This document shows positions 11,850-22,330 of a DNA stretch of 64,000 nucleotides, in pieces. The position numbers and the translations under genes were made by a program. Where the stretch lies: NCBI RefSeq assembly GCF_030445035.2, contig NC_080677.1, positions 157,419,169 through 157,483,168 of the forward strand, read 5' to 3'. Below the pieces are notes generated by a model, which had not been told where the DNA came from, did no database searches, and saw nothing but the letters and a program-made list of their open reading frames with translations. The DNA is from Dasypus novemcinctus. Taxonomy: Eukaryota; Chordata; Mammalia; Cingulata; Dasypodidae. The stretch's first letter is position 1; each line of letters opens with the position of its first letter.

Positions 11850-12180
11850 TGTGTGTTCATCAATTTAACAAATGTACCACACCACTGAGGGATGCTAATG
11901 TGGGAAGGTTTGGGAAGGAGAGGGTGTGGGGCATATGAGAGTCAGTTATATTTTTTATGTAGCATTCACATAACTTAAAGCTTCTAGGGGATGCCTATAT
12001 ACCCTACCTCTTTCCCCTCCCACATTTTCTCCTATTAGTAACATCTTACTTTACTGTGGTACATTTATTGCAATTGATGAACACATATGGAAGCACTGCT
12101 ACTAACCATGATCTATAGTTTACTTTATGGTTTACACTTTGCAGCACACAATTTTATAGGTTTGGACAAAATGTCTACTG
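11850..12180. mobile_element. Two L1 3'-end fragments in opposite orientation
   Basis: 11850-11985 (ACCACACCACTGAGGGATGC, GGCATATGAGAGTCAG, ATGTAGCATTC) is plus-strand L1 3' end. 11995-12180 (CTATATACCCTACC, GTGGTACATTTATTGCAATT, ATCTATAGTTTACTTTATGG) is L1 3' end in minus orientation. Both are non-coding. Confidence 0.6.
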
Positions 12181-13450
12181 GCTCTTTCCAAGCCTTTGCT
12201 TGCATCTGGTCAGCTGGCAGCAGATTAGCTGGACCCAGTGTTCATGGCTGGGGCGGTCACTCCACCCACCACCGTGGGAGGGCGAAGGCGGGATGGCAGG
12301 GTGGCACGAAAGCAGAAGCCGTGGTCCCAGTTCTGCCACGCTGGGAAAACAGCTCCAATGACAGCAAGTCCTGCGCTGGAGCACGGGAACTCAGGAGGGT
12401 GGTGACGTGGTGAAATGAAACGGTGAGAAACAGACACTTCAACAGAAATGGCAGACCAGTTGTTGAGACTTCATCAGCTTTCAATCTGCTAAATGCTGGA
12501 GAATATGAAGGAAGGAGTTGGCTCCAACTTTCTACTATCCCTATTCTACCTAACAGAAAACTGTTAGAACCAGTGAAGCAAGGATAATGTGTAACGCATT
12601 CAAGGAAACGTCAAGAAAGAGCGTGTAAGACATTTCAAACCAACTGGTTATGCTGTATCATAATAGATTGTCCAAATCATTGAAGTCACCAGAATTTTCA
12701 AGGAACATGTATTTGAGTCAACTTCTAAGGAAAATATTAATTAGGTACAGCTTATTAAATTTTTAAAAACTTTTAATGATTTCAAAATTAACTTTGGCAT
12801 GGTGTTGTCACGAATTTCACATTGTGTGTTTACCTGATTTCAAGCAATAAGGTGAATTTTTGGTTTTCCCTATTTTATCCATGTGTTCGTTACTTATCTA
12901 GAAATTCAAATAAAAGTGACTCTTAGATTTTCAGCATCCCAAAATTTGACCTGGCTCTTGATCTGAAGATAAAAGCCAGATAAATTTTCTTACACTTGCA
13001 AAAATACTTTGAATTGACCACATGATATTTACTGAAATTATGACATTATTCTGAAGTTATGAAATACTGAAGATGAGTTCCATGTCATGCTAAAATTGCA
13101 TCTCTTTGGATCAGATTAATTACAGAAACACAGGAAGGCCCTATCACTAAACATCTCTACAGAGGACACAGCAAAATAAAACCCTGGGTTGAATTTTTAA
13201 ATCTGGCATAGCTAAGATAAGAAATTTAAAATATGCATGGTTTAAAAATGGTTAGCTGTTTTCCACATTGAAGAATATTTTCCATAAACATATTATTTAT
13301 CAATATCTTTTTCAGTCAAGAACACTTTTGCCATTGAAGGAAACTTAGAGGTCATCTGATTTAGCCCTTCAATTTATAGAAGTAGAAGTAAGCCTCAAAG
13401 AAGTTGAAGTGATTTGCCCAAAATCATGCAGCCATTTAACTATAGCCATG
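12181..13450. other. Intergenic sequence, no gene recognised
   Basis: 12200-12410 is locally GC-rich with chance frames on both strands. 13320-13440 has an MIR-like trace (GAGGTCATCTGATTTAGCCC). Nothing else is supported. Confidence 0.5.
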
Positions 13451-13454
13451 ATAA

Positions 13455-13650
13455 TATCAAATGCTCATTAGCTCACAAGGCATTTTATATTCACTATGTC
13501 CATTAATTTTAATAACTTGGTTGAAGTAGGTAGTACAGTTTACCTCCTCTTCATTTTTTGAATGAGTAAACGGAGGCAGGGAGAGATTAAATAACTTATC
13601 CAAAGTCACAAAATCTCTGAAGAGACAGAACAGATCCACTAGGCCACTCT
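13455..13650 (-). mobile_element. MIR SINE fossil
   Basis: CATTTTATATTCACTATGTC, GGTAGTACAGTTTACCTCC and GAGAGATTAAATAACTTATC CAAAGTCAC correspond to the reverse complement of the MIR core. Confidence 0.7.
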
Positions 13651-13675
13651 GCTTCCTTCCGTCAAGGAGCCCCAG

Positions 13676-14330
13676 CTGCAAATGCAAGCTAAAACCACAA
13701 TGGGCTACCATTGCACACTCACCAGAAGGAGAATGTCTAATAGCCAAAGGACAAGCTGGTGAGCAGATAGAGCTACTGGAAACGCACACCCTGCCGGTGG
13801 GTTGTGACACGGTTCAGCCACGTTGGAGAATGGTTGGGCCGTTTCTCGAAAAGTTCAACATACACCTACCATATGATCCAGCCATCCCACTCTGAGGCTT
13901 TCACCCCAAGAAAAGAAAGCATACGTCTGTACATGTTTTTACATAAAGTTCCATAGCACTTTACATATAATTGTCCCAAACTGAAACTGCAACAACACAG
14001 ATGAAACTGTCACTATGCTGACTGAAAGAAGCCAGGCAGAAAAGAGTACATAGTATATAATTTCATTTACTTAAAATGCTAGAAAATGCAAACTAATCAT
14101 TTGACAAAAGGCAAATGTGGGAGTAGAAAAGCAGGAAATGGGTGGAGAACTACAAAGGGGGATGAGGACGCTTTCGGTGGACGTGTTCATTACCTTGACT
14201 GTGTTGATGATTTCGTGAGTGTATCCCGATGTCAAAAGCTATCAAATTGTGCATTTTTAAATATGAAGTATATTGTGCATTATATTGCATTTCAATTATA
14301 CCTCCAAAAAACTGTTAAAATCAGAGTGGC
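13676..14330 (+). mobile_element. Old L1 (L1M-like) 3' end: ORF2 terminus and 3' UTR
   Basis: AAAACCACAATGGGCTACCA, CTGCCGGTGGGTTGTGACAC, CATATGATCCAGCCATCCCA, GACTGAAAGAAGCCAGGCAG and the final TTCAATTATACCTCCAAAAA follow the known order of an old L1 3' end. Frameshifts and stops are throughout. Confidence 0.8.
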
Positions 14331-14639
14331 CCAGCTGAAGTCAAGATTCTAAGAAATCTAATTAATTACCCATACTTGCTAGATCACACTGATCCCATAT
14401 ATTTCTTTCTACTTTTTTGATTGAAATAAACTCTAAGATTCAAAAAATACACAGATAAAGCAAAAAAAACACCACTAACATTGTCAAACTTTCATGCATT
14501 TTAAAGCAGTTGCAATTATTTCTGTGTTCTTCCTAATACATACTGCTATAAATTTTAACAATAAGAAGTGAGTTGTGTTTTGTTTGTTTTGTTTTAGTAA
14601 AAGCAAGAATTCAAATCAGTGAGGCATGCTGGTAGAGAT

Positions 14640-14910
14640 GCAAATTAAAACAATCCTTTGGGGACACAAGGTGGCTTGGATGGTTCAAAGACCTTAAAAA
14701 TCATCATATTCTTTGGTCAGGTAACTACATATCTGGCAGTTTAACCTAATAAAATAATCTCAAATTTTTTTGCAAAAATTGCTCCTCCCCACATTATCAA
14801 TGATAATAAAAAATGGAAACAAACTTAATGCCCCAAAATAGGAAAGTTTTAAAATCAGTCATGTTACATTCGCTCATTGGACCACTACAGAGCCATTAAA
14901 TAAGTAATCT
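14640..14910 (+). mobile_element. Old L1-like fragment
   Basis: GATGCAAATTAAAACAATCC, AATGATAATAAAAAATGGAA and CATTGGACCACTACAGAGCC are L1 3'-end motifs. The piece ends shortly before the CpG-rich patch at 15.1 kb. L1-like motifs resume near 16100-16260. Confidence 0.55.
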
Positions 14911-15124
14911 GAAATAGGATTTGGAGAATCCCCTGAAGACTTTCCCAGAAAGAGTGAAACCAAATTGCAAAATATCCCTTGCCTCAAAACTAATGAAATG
15001 AGCAAAAACAGGTTAACACAGAAGAAAAGAAAAACAGCGCCAAGAGAGAAAGGCCAACTTCTTATAAAAATATGTGAAAAGTGGCCATCAGGGCACCAGG
15101 AAGACCAGTAAATCATGTCACTTG

Positions 15125-15715
15125 GACCGGCCCCTAACTCCAACCCCAAGCGGTGGGGAAGTGCGGAAGGAGAAAGGTGAGCGGATGAAAGTCTCGGCAC
15201 CTGCTCAGCGGGAGGAGAGGCCAGGTGGGGTGGGGAGGCAGGGTGGAGGAAGAAACCGTCAACCGCCTGGGGAAGGGAGGTCCCCTCGAGCAGCGTCCCG
15301 CCGGGGCCAGGAAACCATCCACGGCTCAGCTGCTGGGCTTTCTGGACGAGGAGAAAGCGCGGAGGGGACCCCGGAGCCGTCACCAATGAGGCAGACAACA
15401 GCTCCGCCGTAACGGGGCCTGCGCCGGGCAGAGAGCAGAGCAACCCGGTGACCCCTGCGAGGGAGGAGGTCGGTGGGGCGCAGGGCAGGGGGAGCCGCCA
15501 CCGCCCCCTGCCCGCCGTCTCGGGGTGCCTGGATCAAAACCCCGCTCAGGAACCCACTCAGCAGCTTCGGGTGAGTCAGAAAGGCCGGGGACCAGGCCCG
15601 CTCAGACTCCGTGGAAGTCACCAGGCTAGTGCCCGTGGAAACGGTACGGTTTTCCCGCAGCAGGAAGCCTGAAAACGCAGGTCCTGAACGAAGGAGGCGC
15701 ACTCGAACTGGGATC
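15125..15715. promoter_or_regulatory. Isolated CpG-rich patch in AT-rich intergenic DNA
   Basis: I count about 45 CpG sites in roughly 590 bp, including clusters such as CGTCCCGCCGGGG and CCGCCGTAACGGGG. CpG falls to near zero on both sides. Several frames are open over it on both strands, but none resembles a known protein, has a convincing start, or extends beyond the patch. It could be an orphan CpG island, a GC-rich retrocopy fragment or a GC-rich repeat. Confidence 0.6.
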
Positions 15716-16296
15716 CTTGTGGAGCCAGAAGCCAAACAGGGTCTGTGTGTGTGTGTGTTCATTTTAAAGTACTGCAAGAAAATTCCACACACTTAAGAAA
15801 GATACATTTTCAGGTTAAAAGATGAGCCCCTAGCCAAAAAAGTCTGAGTATGAAAAGAGAACAAGAGCAATAATTAGACATATGCTGTTTTTCAGAGAAT
15901 AGGAAAAGAGGAAAGCTACCTACCCAAATCATTTTATGAGGCTACTAGAGCCTTGATACCAAAACTGGACATGAACAACAGAAGAATGAAGACAGGAAAT
16001 CTCACCTTTGAACATAAATGCAAAATCAAATCAGCAATGTACAGAAAATTAATAATACAGAATGGTATTTGGAATTTATCCCCAAGCTTTTAGAAGCAAT
16101 ATACTACTACACATCAAAACGTTTAAAATGTATATCCCTTAACCTGGTGATTCCATTTTTAGGAATTCATCTTTGAATAAATACTCATTCCTCTAGCATT
16201 GCTGTCAATGATGGAAAATTAGAAGCAACCAATTCAATATGTTTGGCCATTTGATAAGATAGTCTATGGATATTTTTTAAAAAGCATTTATCCCCA

Positions 16297-16936
16297 TGCA
16301 GAAGTTTGAGATTAGTTATGAATTCCAAAAAATATAAATTATGTTTGTAAACTGGTCTGTTCCTCTGGGCACAGTACTCTTTGATTGAAGTAGATTCAGC
16401 TAAGATGGCTTTGATTAAATTATGTTATGATTAGGGCTTTGATTTGACCACGTCATTAGGGTGACTCAGTTTGAGTCCCTGCCCCCTTGATGGGCTATAT
16501 AAACAGATGCTCATTCAAGGACACACAGAAGAAAATATACAGAGGAAAAGAGACAGTTCCATAGATGTGGCAGAGGCCCTGGGAAGAGCATGAGCCATTC
16601 CCCTAATAGTCTACAGATGACCTGTGAAGAGTCCAGAGCAGCTGAGCCCAGAAAGAAACAAGCCCCAGGAAAAAGAGACAAGCCCTATGCCAGCCTACAG
16701 CTGAGATCAGAGGAGGCTGGGCCCACGGAGCCTTAAGAGGAAGAGGGAAGGAGAGACCAGGCAGAGATCGCCCGCCATCTTGCTTCAACACATGGCAACA
16801 GCATTTGGTAAGGAAGTAACCTTGAGTTGGACTCTTTAGGGCCTCGTAACTAAGATTTACCCCAAATAAATACCCTTTATAAAAGCCAACAGATTTCTGG
16901 TACTTTGCATCAGCACCCCTTTGGCTGACTGATACA
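16297..16936 (+). mobile_element. Solo LTR, xenarthran ERV/MaLR-type, plus strand
   Basis: Landmarks shared with the minus copy at 3194-3736 are AGTTATGAATTCCAAAAA, ATTAGGGCTTTGATTTGACC, CGCCATCTTGCTTCAACAC, ACCCCAAATAAATACCCTTT (with AATAAA) and AGCACCCCTTTGGCTGACTG at the end. The TG/CA-type ends are about 640 bp apart. No retroviral coding sequence adjoins it. Confidence 0.75.
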
Positions 16937-17748
16937 CCCCATTAAAAACAAGGTATTTCAAAATGAAAGAAATCTAATATTTTAATTCAACACATTAGAC
17001 TTTTAAAGCAGGAAAAATTTATACTTATTTCTATAGTTGAAGAACATTTTAATAAAATTCAAGTGTGCATAATTTTAAAAAAACAACTAGCAATCTAGGA
17101 CTGGAAGGTGGAAGAAACAATTAGTTGTCTCCTCATCAGCCAGCCTTCCTAAAATATCCCCAACTTTACTCGCTCTGTTCTGATGGCAAATGTGGTGGTT
17201 TCAACTATGTCTACAAATTCTCTGCTACTCCTGCCCTCAAAGATGGAGCCTAATGAATGACTTGCTTCTGACAAATAGAATAAGGTGGAAGTGCACTGTG
17301 GGCTGCGGAGATTAGGTCAGGAAAGGCAGTTTGGTTTCCTCCCTGTCCTTGGGACGTCAGCTGCCCTGTCAACAGCAATGCTGTGGGAGCTCACCTGGCA
17401 AGGAACAGGCTCCCAGCCAACAGCCGTGTGGGTGAGCCTTTTTAGAAGCAGGTTCTCCAGCCCTAGGTAGAGTTTTTGTAACTTTCCTGAGAGTTTGAAG
17501 TTATTTTGAAATAAAAAGTAAAAAAATCCAAGTGTGTATGTGAATGTGTAATATCTGGAAGGATATACAGTAAAATGCTAAACTTACCAGAGAGTTCTTG
17601 GTGCAAAAAAGAAGCTGCCACAATTTACTTTGTATATATTTTCCAGTATTTTGAAAATGTTCAATGAGAAAGCTTTATTTTTTAATTTAAAAATGAATTG
17701 CTGAGACACCTGGTCGGAATAATTTTCCTGCTTTTAAAAGATATTTTA

Positions 17749-17840
17749 GGGCAGCTGATATAGCTCAGTGGTTAAGCACCAGATTCCTACACACAGGATC
17801 CCTGGTTCAATCTCCAGCCCTGGTACCAAAAAAAAAAAAA
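17749..17840 (+). mobile_element. Monomeric tRNA-derived SINE
   Basis: The single head GGGCAGCTGATATAGCTCAG ... CCCTGGTTCAATCTCCAGCC is followed by a poly(A) tail. The TSD AAAAGATATTTTA occurs at 17736-17748 and 17838-17850. It is the same tRNA-like unit as in the dimers. Confidence 0.9.
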
Positions 17841-18639
17841 AGATATTTTAAAATAAAAATCTAATATATCTACCCAAAATGAATTACTAATGATAAGAAT
17901 ATGTACAGTGGTCTACCTCAGACATAACTGTACCTAATTTTAGTGTTAATTTCAGATTTATGTCACATTTTTCGGGTATATATGAATTATTAAATCACTT
18001 CACATCTAATTTTAGATTAAAGAAAATGAAAAGTCTAATTCACTAAAAATATTAATCATGTCTTTTGAAGCTTTTGAGGTTATTTGGAGATTTCATTTAA
18101 TTAATAAATTCAAGTATTTCATGAAAGTAGCAAAATCAGTGTTTCTGTCTCAATTTACTCATACAATGTTTGTTTGAAACATCATAGAAGAATGAAATGT
18201 TTTTTAAAGAAAGTCTAGTACAAAACCACACTGAGAAAGAGAAGATATATCTCTCTACCCCTTCTAAAAATCGCAGCTCTTTCTTTTTCTCTGTCCCCTT
18301 CCCCAATGCACAGAGCATCAGATCAGCCTTCCAGGAAAAGGGGTCAGGGGACAACAGAAAAGGAAAATGTGAAAGTAAAGTGGGCCCACCTGTGATCCTG
18401 GAAGTAGCCATCAATCTGTTTGTCAATCGGTAATAAAATTATATGGACTCGGTGCAACGTTGATGAAAAATTGGAGATTTTTCTCATTGCTAACTTAGTT
18501 GGTCTGAAGTATTGTTTTCCCCATGATATTCCTTAATAAAGCCTGCCCTTGCTAAGCAGCCGCTTTCTGCCAGCCAAGCGCCAAACAGGCACTTGTGTGA
18601 CAGACTCAAAATTGCAGCCTGGATACTATTAAAAAGCTG

Positions 18640-19632
18640 GAAGACTGTAAATGTTGGAGTGGATGTGGACAGACAAGAATGTTTATTAACTGTTGGTAGG
18701 AATATAGAATGGTACAGCCACTGTGGAGGACTGTCGGGCAGTTTCAAAGGAAGTTGATATAGACTTGCCATGGGACCCGGCAATACCACTACTGGGTCTA
18801 TACCCAGAAGAACTGAGAGCAGTGACACAGACAGACATCCACACACCAATGTTCATAGTTGTGTTATTCACGATTGCCAAAAGTTGGCAACGACCCAGGT
18901 GTCCATCTACTGATGACTGGATAAACAAACTGTAGTTTATACACACGATGGAATATTATGCAGTGGTAAGAAGAAATGAAGTCCTGAGACATACGATAAC
19001 ATGGATGAACCTGGAGGCATCATGTTGACTGAGCAAGTCAGACACAAAAGGACTAATACTGTATGATTGCACTATTACGACCTAAATATGTTGTGTAAAC
19101 TCATGGAGTTCATAATTAGAATATAGGTCACCAGAAAATAGAAGGAAGGTAGAGAATGGAAAGCTGAGGGTTAATCTGTGCAGAACTGGTAAAAAGGTTG
19201 TCGATAATGAAAAGGGTCAAAGCATATCGTGGCGTTCGTAACTAGCAGACCTATTACATAGGTGGTTGAAAAGGAAAATCTGAAGTCGTGTCTTTTACTA
19301 GAAGGAAAGCTGAAACTGTAATGTGGTACTGTATAAGATATATATTGCATATATAAGACTGTTTTTACAAAATATCAATACCCACTCTACTAGAAAGAAG
19401 GAAACAGAAAAGCAGCTATGTATGACAGGGGAAGCACAGAGAGATTGAGAGGTGATGAGTTTTGTTGGGTTGGTTTTGTTGTTATTATTGGAATAACGAA
19501 AGTGCTCTGAGAATGATTGAAGTGATGAACGCACAAATATGTGATTACACCTTATACCACTGAGCGTACACTTTGGATGGATTTATGCTTTATTAGTATG
19601 TATCAATAAAATTGATTTGTTAAAAAAAAAAA
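18640..19632 (+). mobile_element. L1 3' portion (ORF2 C-terminus, 3' UTR, poly(A))
   Basis: It starts inside ORF2, contains a readable stretch of the ORF2 C-terminus (18723-18935), then a long 3' UTR ending in AATAAAATTGATTTGTTAAA and poly(A). It is 5'-truncated, so it has no reverse transcriptase and cannot move. Confidence 0.9.
18723..18935 (+). pseudogene. L1 ORF2 protein C-terminal remnant
   Basis: The 70-codon open stretch reads DLPWDPAIPLLGLYPEE and later FTIAKSWQRPRCPSTDDW. These match the conserved C-terminal segment of L1 ORF2 proteins. The 5' part of ORF2 is missing, and the frame closes soon after the WINKL motif where an active L1 would continue. Confidence 0.9.
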
Positions 19633-19930
19633 GTGCCCTGGAACAGCTATCTTTATAGGAGTTTCACACACATACTCCAAGCCTGAGCCCCTTTGCTTTT
19701 TTTCAGTCTTTTTGCTTTCCTGTGTGGTAACTAAACTTCAGGCTCATGGTACCCCAGGGCTGTGGCCTATCAAAGAGGCTAGTCTTTCCACCAGGGAGCT
19801 AACGCTTTGAGAAGGGGCACCTTTTGAGAGACTGCAGAACGAATGGGGGGGGTTTCTAAAACCAGGCAAGTGCCTATAGAAGATTGAAGGCAGGACTTAA
19901 ACTCCTGCTTTACTTAGTTTTCTCTTTTTT

Positions 19931-20318
19931 TAAAAAGATTAATTATTTATTTATTTCTCCCCTCCCCGCATTGTCTCCTCTCTGTGTCCATTCGCTGTGT
20001 GTTCTTCTGTGTCTGTTTGCATTGTCAGCGGCACCAGGAATCTGTGTCTCTTTTTGTTGTGTCATCTTGCTGCGTCAGCTCTCCGTGTGTGCAGCACTGC
20101 TCCTGGGCAGGCTGCACTTTTATTTGGACAGGGCTTGCTCTCCTTGTGGGGCACACTCCTTGCACATGGGGCTCCCCTACATGGGGGACACCCCTGCGTG
20201 GCAGGACACTCCTTGCGCACATCAGCTCTGCACACGAGTCAGGAGGCCCTGGGTTTAAACCCTGGACCTCCCAAATGGTAGGCGGACGCTCTATCCGTTG
20301 AGCCAAGTCTGCTTCCCT
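19931..20318 (-). mobile_element. DAS-type tRNA-derived SINE, long subfamily
   Basis: Minus-strand copy with a perfect 17-bp TSD TTAGTTTTCTCTTTTTT at 19914-19930 and 20319-20335. It contains the CTTTTTGTTGTGTCATCTTG internal segment typical of the long form. Its tRNA-like head is at the right end (complement of AGCCAAGTCTGCTTCCC). Confidence 0.93.
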
Positions 20319-20335
20319 TTAGTTTTCTCTTTTTT

Positions 20336-21190
20336 AGAAATTTTCTTTTCATGCTTTACTTCTCCCAAAACAGTCTTCAAGGACGTGATGCTCAGGGAAA
20401 ACGCTCTCTCGTTAGGGAACTTGCTTCTCCGGCCGCAGCCAGTCCTGTCCCCAAAGCTCCAGCGGGGCAGGCAGGGCCAGGCTGGGCCACTGAGCACCGG
20501 GTGCTCTCGGGGTCTCTCTTCAAAAAAGAGAAAACGCTTCAGGGAAGCAACAGGCCTCACTGTGCCCCGGTGGACGCCGCGGTGCCCAGGGGCACGTCCT
20601 GGGACAGCACGTGTGTGAAAACCATCCCGGGAGCGCGTGCATTTCTTCCAAGTTTTAAAAGGCCTGTTAACACGGAGCCATGTGACAAAAAAATAACACT
20701 CTGGAGGGTTTTTTCCCCCTCCGTGATGTGAGTAACATCTGAAACTACTCACATTATGCCCCAATGAGGAAAACTTCAACAAAACGGCCCTCCTGAACAT
20801 TAAACCATCTCCTTGTTTTGTGATCTGCACTTTTATTTGCAAAGCCCTTTCATTCCAGGCCTGAGGCTGCAGGAGCCGCGGGCGCTGCTTTTCTCCAGGC
20901 TGTGGACTTGGGTGTTGTACCTGGTGTATGGACTTGCCTGCAAAGAGCAGACACGTGGGCCCTGGACGTCGGTCCTTCCGCGGGGAGAGGATCTGGCAAG
21001 ATGCAGACACTCACAGTTTTGTTTACAAGTATTCTGCCAGGGTTCATCGTCTAAAACTGGCACGTCTTTTTTCCTTCCTTTCTCTCCTTCAAAGTTTTTT
21101 TCCTCTTTCCTCTGATCTCAGGATGCTCTCAAATGGAATTTTAATGTAACAGTCATCTAGACTAAAGAGCGGCTAGTTAAAATTAATCCA
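20336..21190. other. Moderately CpG-containing intergenic segment
   Basis: Local GC and CpG are raised at 20380-20640 and 20860-21010. The reading frames here (up to 239 codons on the minus strand) have no recognisable domains and run into the neighbouring SINE. No gene is called. Confidence 0.4.
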
Positions 21191-21194
21191 ACGA

Positions 21195-21345
21195 GGTAGC
21201 AAGGCACATGGTAGAAATATCTTTGGGTTGAAATCAGGCAGGCCTGTCAGGCTCTGTGACATGACAGCAGTCAACAAAATCTCTGAGCTTCAGTTTCCTC
21301 ATCCATAAAATAGGGTAAATCCTAGCTGAGACAGGATTTCTAAAA
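21195..21345 (+). mobile_element. MIR SINE fossil
   Basis: TTGAAATCAGGCAGGCCTGT and the CTTCAGTTTCCTCATCCATA AAAT motif give the forward MIR core. Confidence 0.7.
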
Positions 21346-21410
21346 CTTGATTAATGTATGGAACCTTTTTTTTTAAAGTTCAACTCTGGTGTTGACTCAA
21401 AATGTTTTGT

Positions 21411-21819
21411 TTTTTAAAGATTTATTTATCTCCCTTTCCTCTCCCCCCTTCCCCCCTCCCCCCCCCACTTGTCTGTTCTCTGTGTCTATTTGCTGTGTCT
21501 TCTTTGTCTGCTTCTGTTGTTGTCAGCGGCACAGGACACTGTGTTTCTTTTTGTTGCGTCATCTTGTGTCATTTCTCCGTGTGTGCGGCCCCATTCCTGG
21601 GCAGGCTGCACTTTCGTGCTGGGCGGCTTCTCCTTATGGGGCGCACTCCTTGCGCGTGGGGCTCCCCTACGCGGGGGACACCCCTGCGTGGCAGGGCACT
21701 CCTTGCGCGCATCAGCACTGCGCATGGGCCAGCTCCACACAGGTCAAGGAGGCCTGGGGTTTGAACCGGGGACCTCCTGTGTGGTAGGCAGACGCCCTCA
21801 CCACTGGGCCAAGTGCGCC
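21411..21819 (-). mobile_element. DAS-type tRNA-derived SINE, long subfamily
   Basis: Minus-strand copy: A-tail complement at 21411-21430, long C/T tract, internal GTTTCTTTTTGTTGCGTCAT, and the tRNA-like head near 21765-21815 (complement of TTGGCCCAGTGGTGAGGGCG). No clear TSD is seen. Confidence 0.88.
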
Positions 21820-21885
21820 ACCTCATGTTACTAAAGTCTGTAGAACCATCAAAGTAGGTATGAACCCGTGTGCTTACACACCTGA

Positions 21886-22330
21886 TATCACTTGTATTTG
21901 TCAACTGCTGCCAAAAGAACGTCGCGGAGCTGAGACCCCAAAAGCTCAGGGGCGCACACCACACGCTTCTTTCTCTTGGTCGAGAGGGGTTTGGCTGATC
22001 ACACCTGGGCTGGGTTACGTGAGAGGCCAGGTGGTCAGCTGGAAGGGACTGCCAAGTCCCATGGCCAAGGGCACAGAGGAATGGATCTGGCATGGGAGGA
22101 AGTGAAGAATGGACAACGCAGTGCACCCGCCTCAGTCCCCCTCGCATCCCACATGTGGCGGACCCCTCCTGCCCCCCAAGCACACCAAACCCCGCGGCCC
22201 ATCACGGCACCAGGACCAAAGCTCAGAGTCTTGTTCTCTCCATTGGGGCCAGAGGCAGCTCTTCTGGCTCCGGAAATGTATCCACCAAAATGAAAAAGTC
22301 CCCCTTCAGGCCGAACATGATGAAACAGGG
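21886..22330 (-). mobile_element. Possible ancient LTR-like repeat
   Basis: CAACTGCTGCCAAAAGAACG, a TGGCTGATCACACCTGGGCT block and CCTCGCATCCCACATGTGGC are in the order of an old LTR-like repeat. Similarity is weak. The frames over it (100-200 codons on both strands) are not supported as genes. Confidence 0.35.

Noticed and set aside
14874-15792. Frames of 177-189 codons over the isolated CpG-rich patch
   Set aside because: No domain, no conserved start context, and open in several frames at once because of composition.
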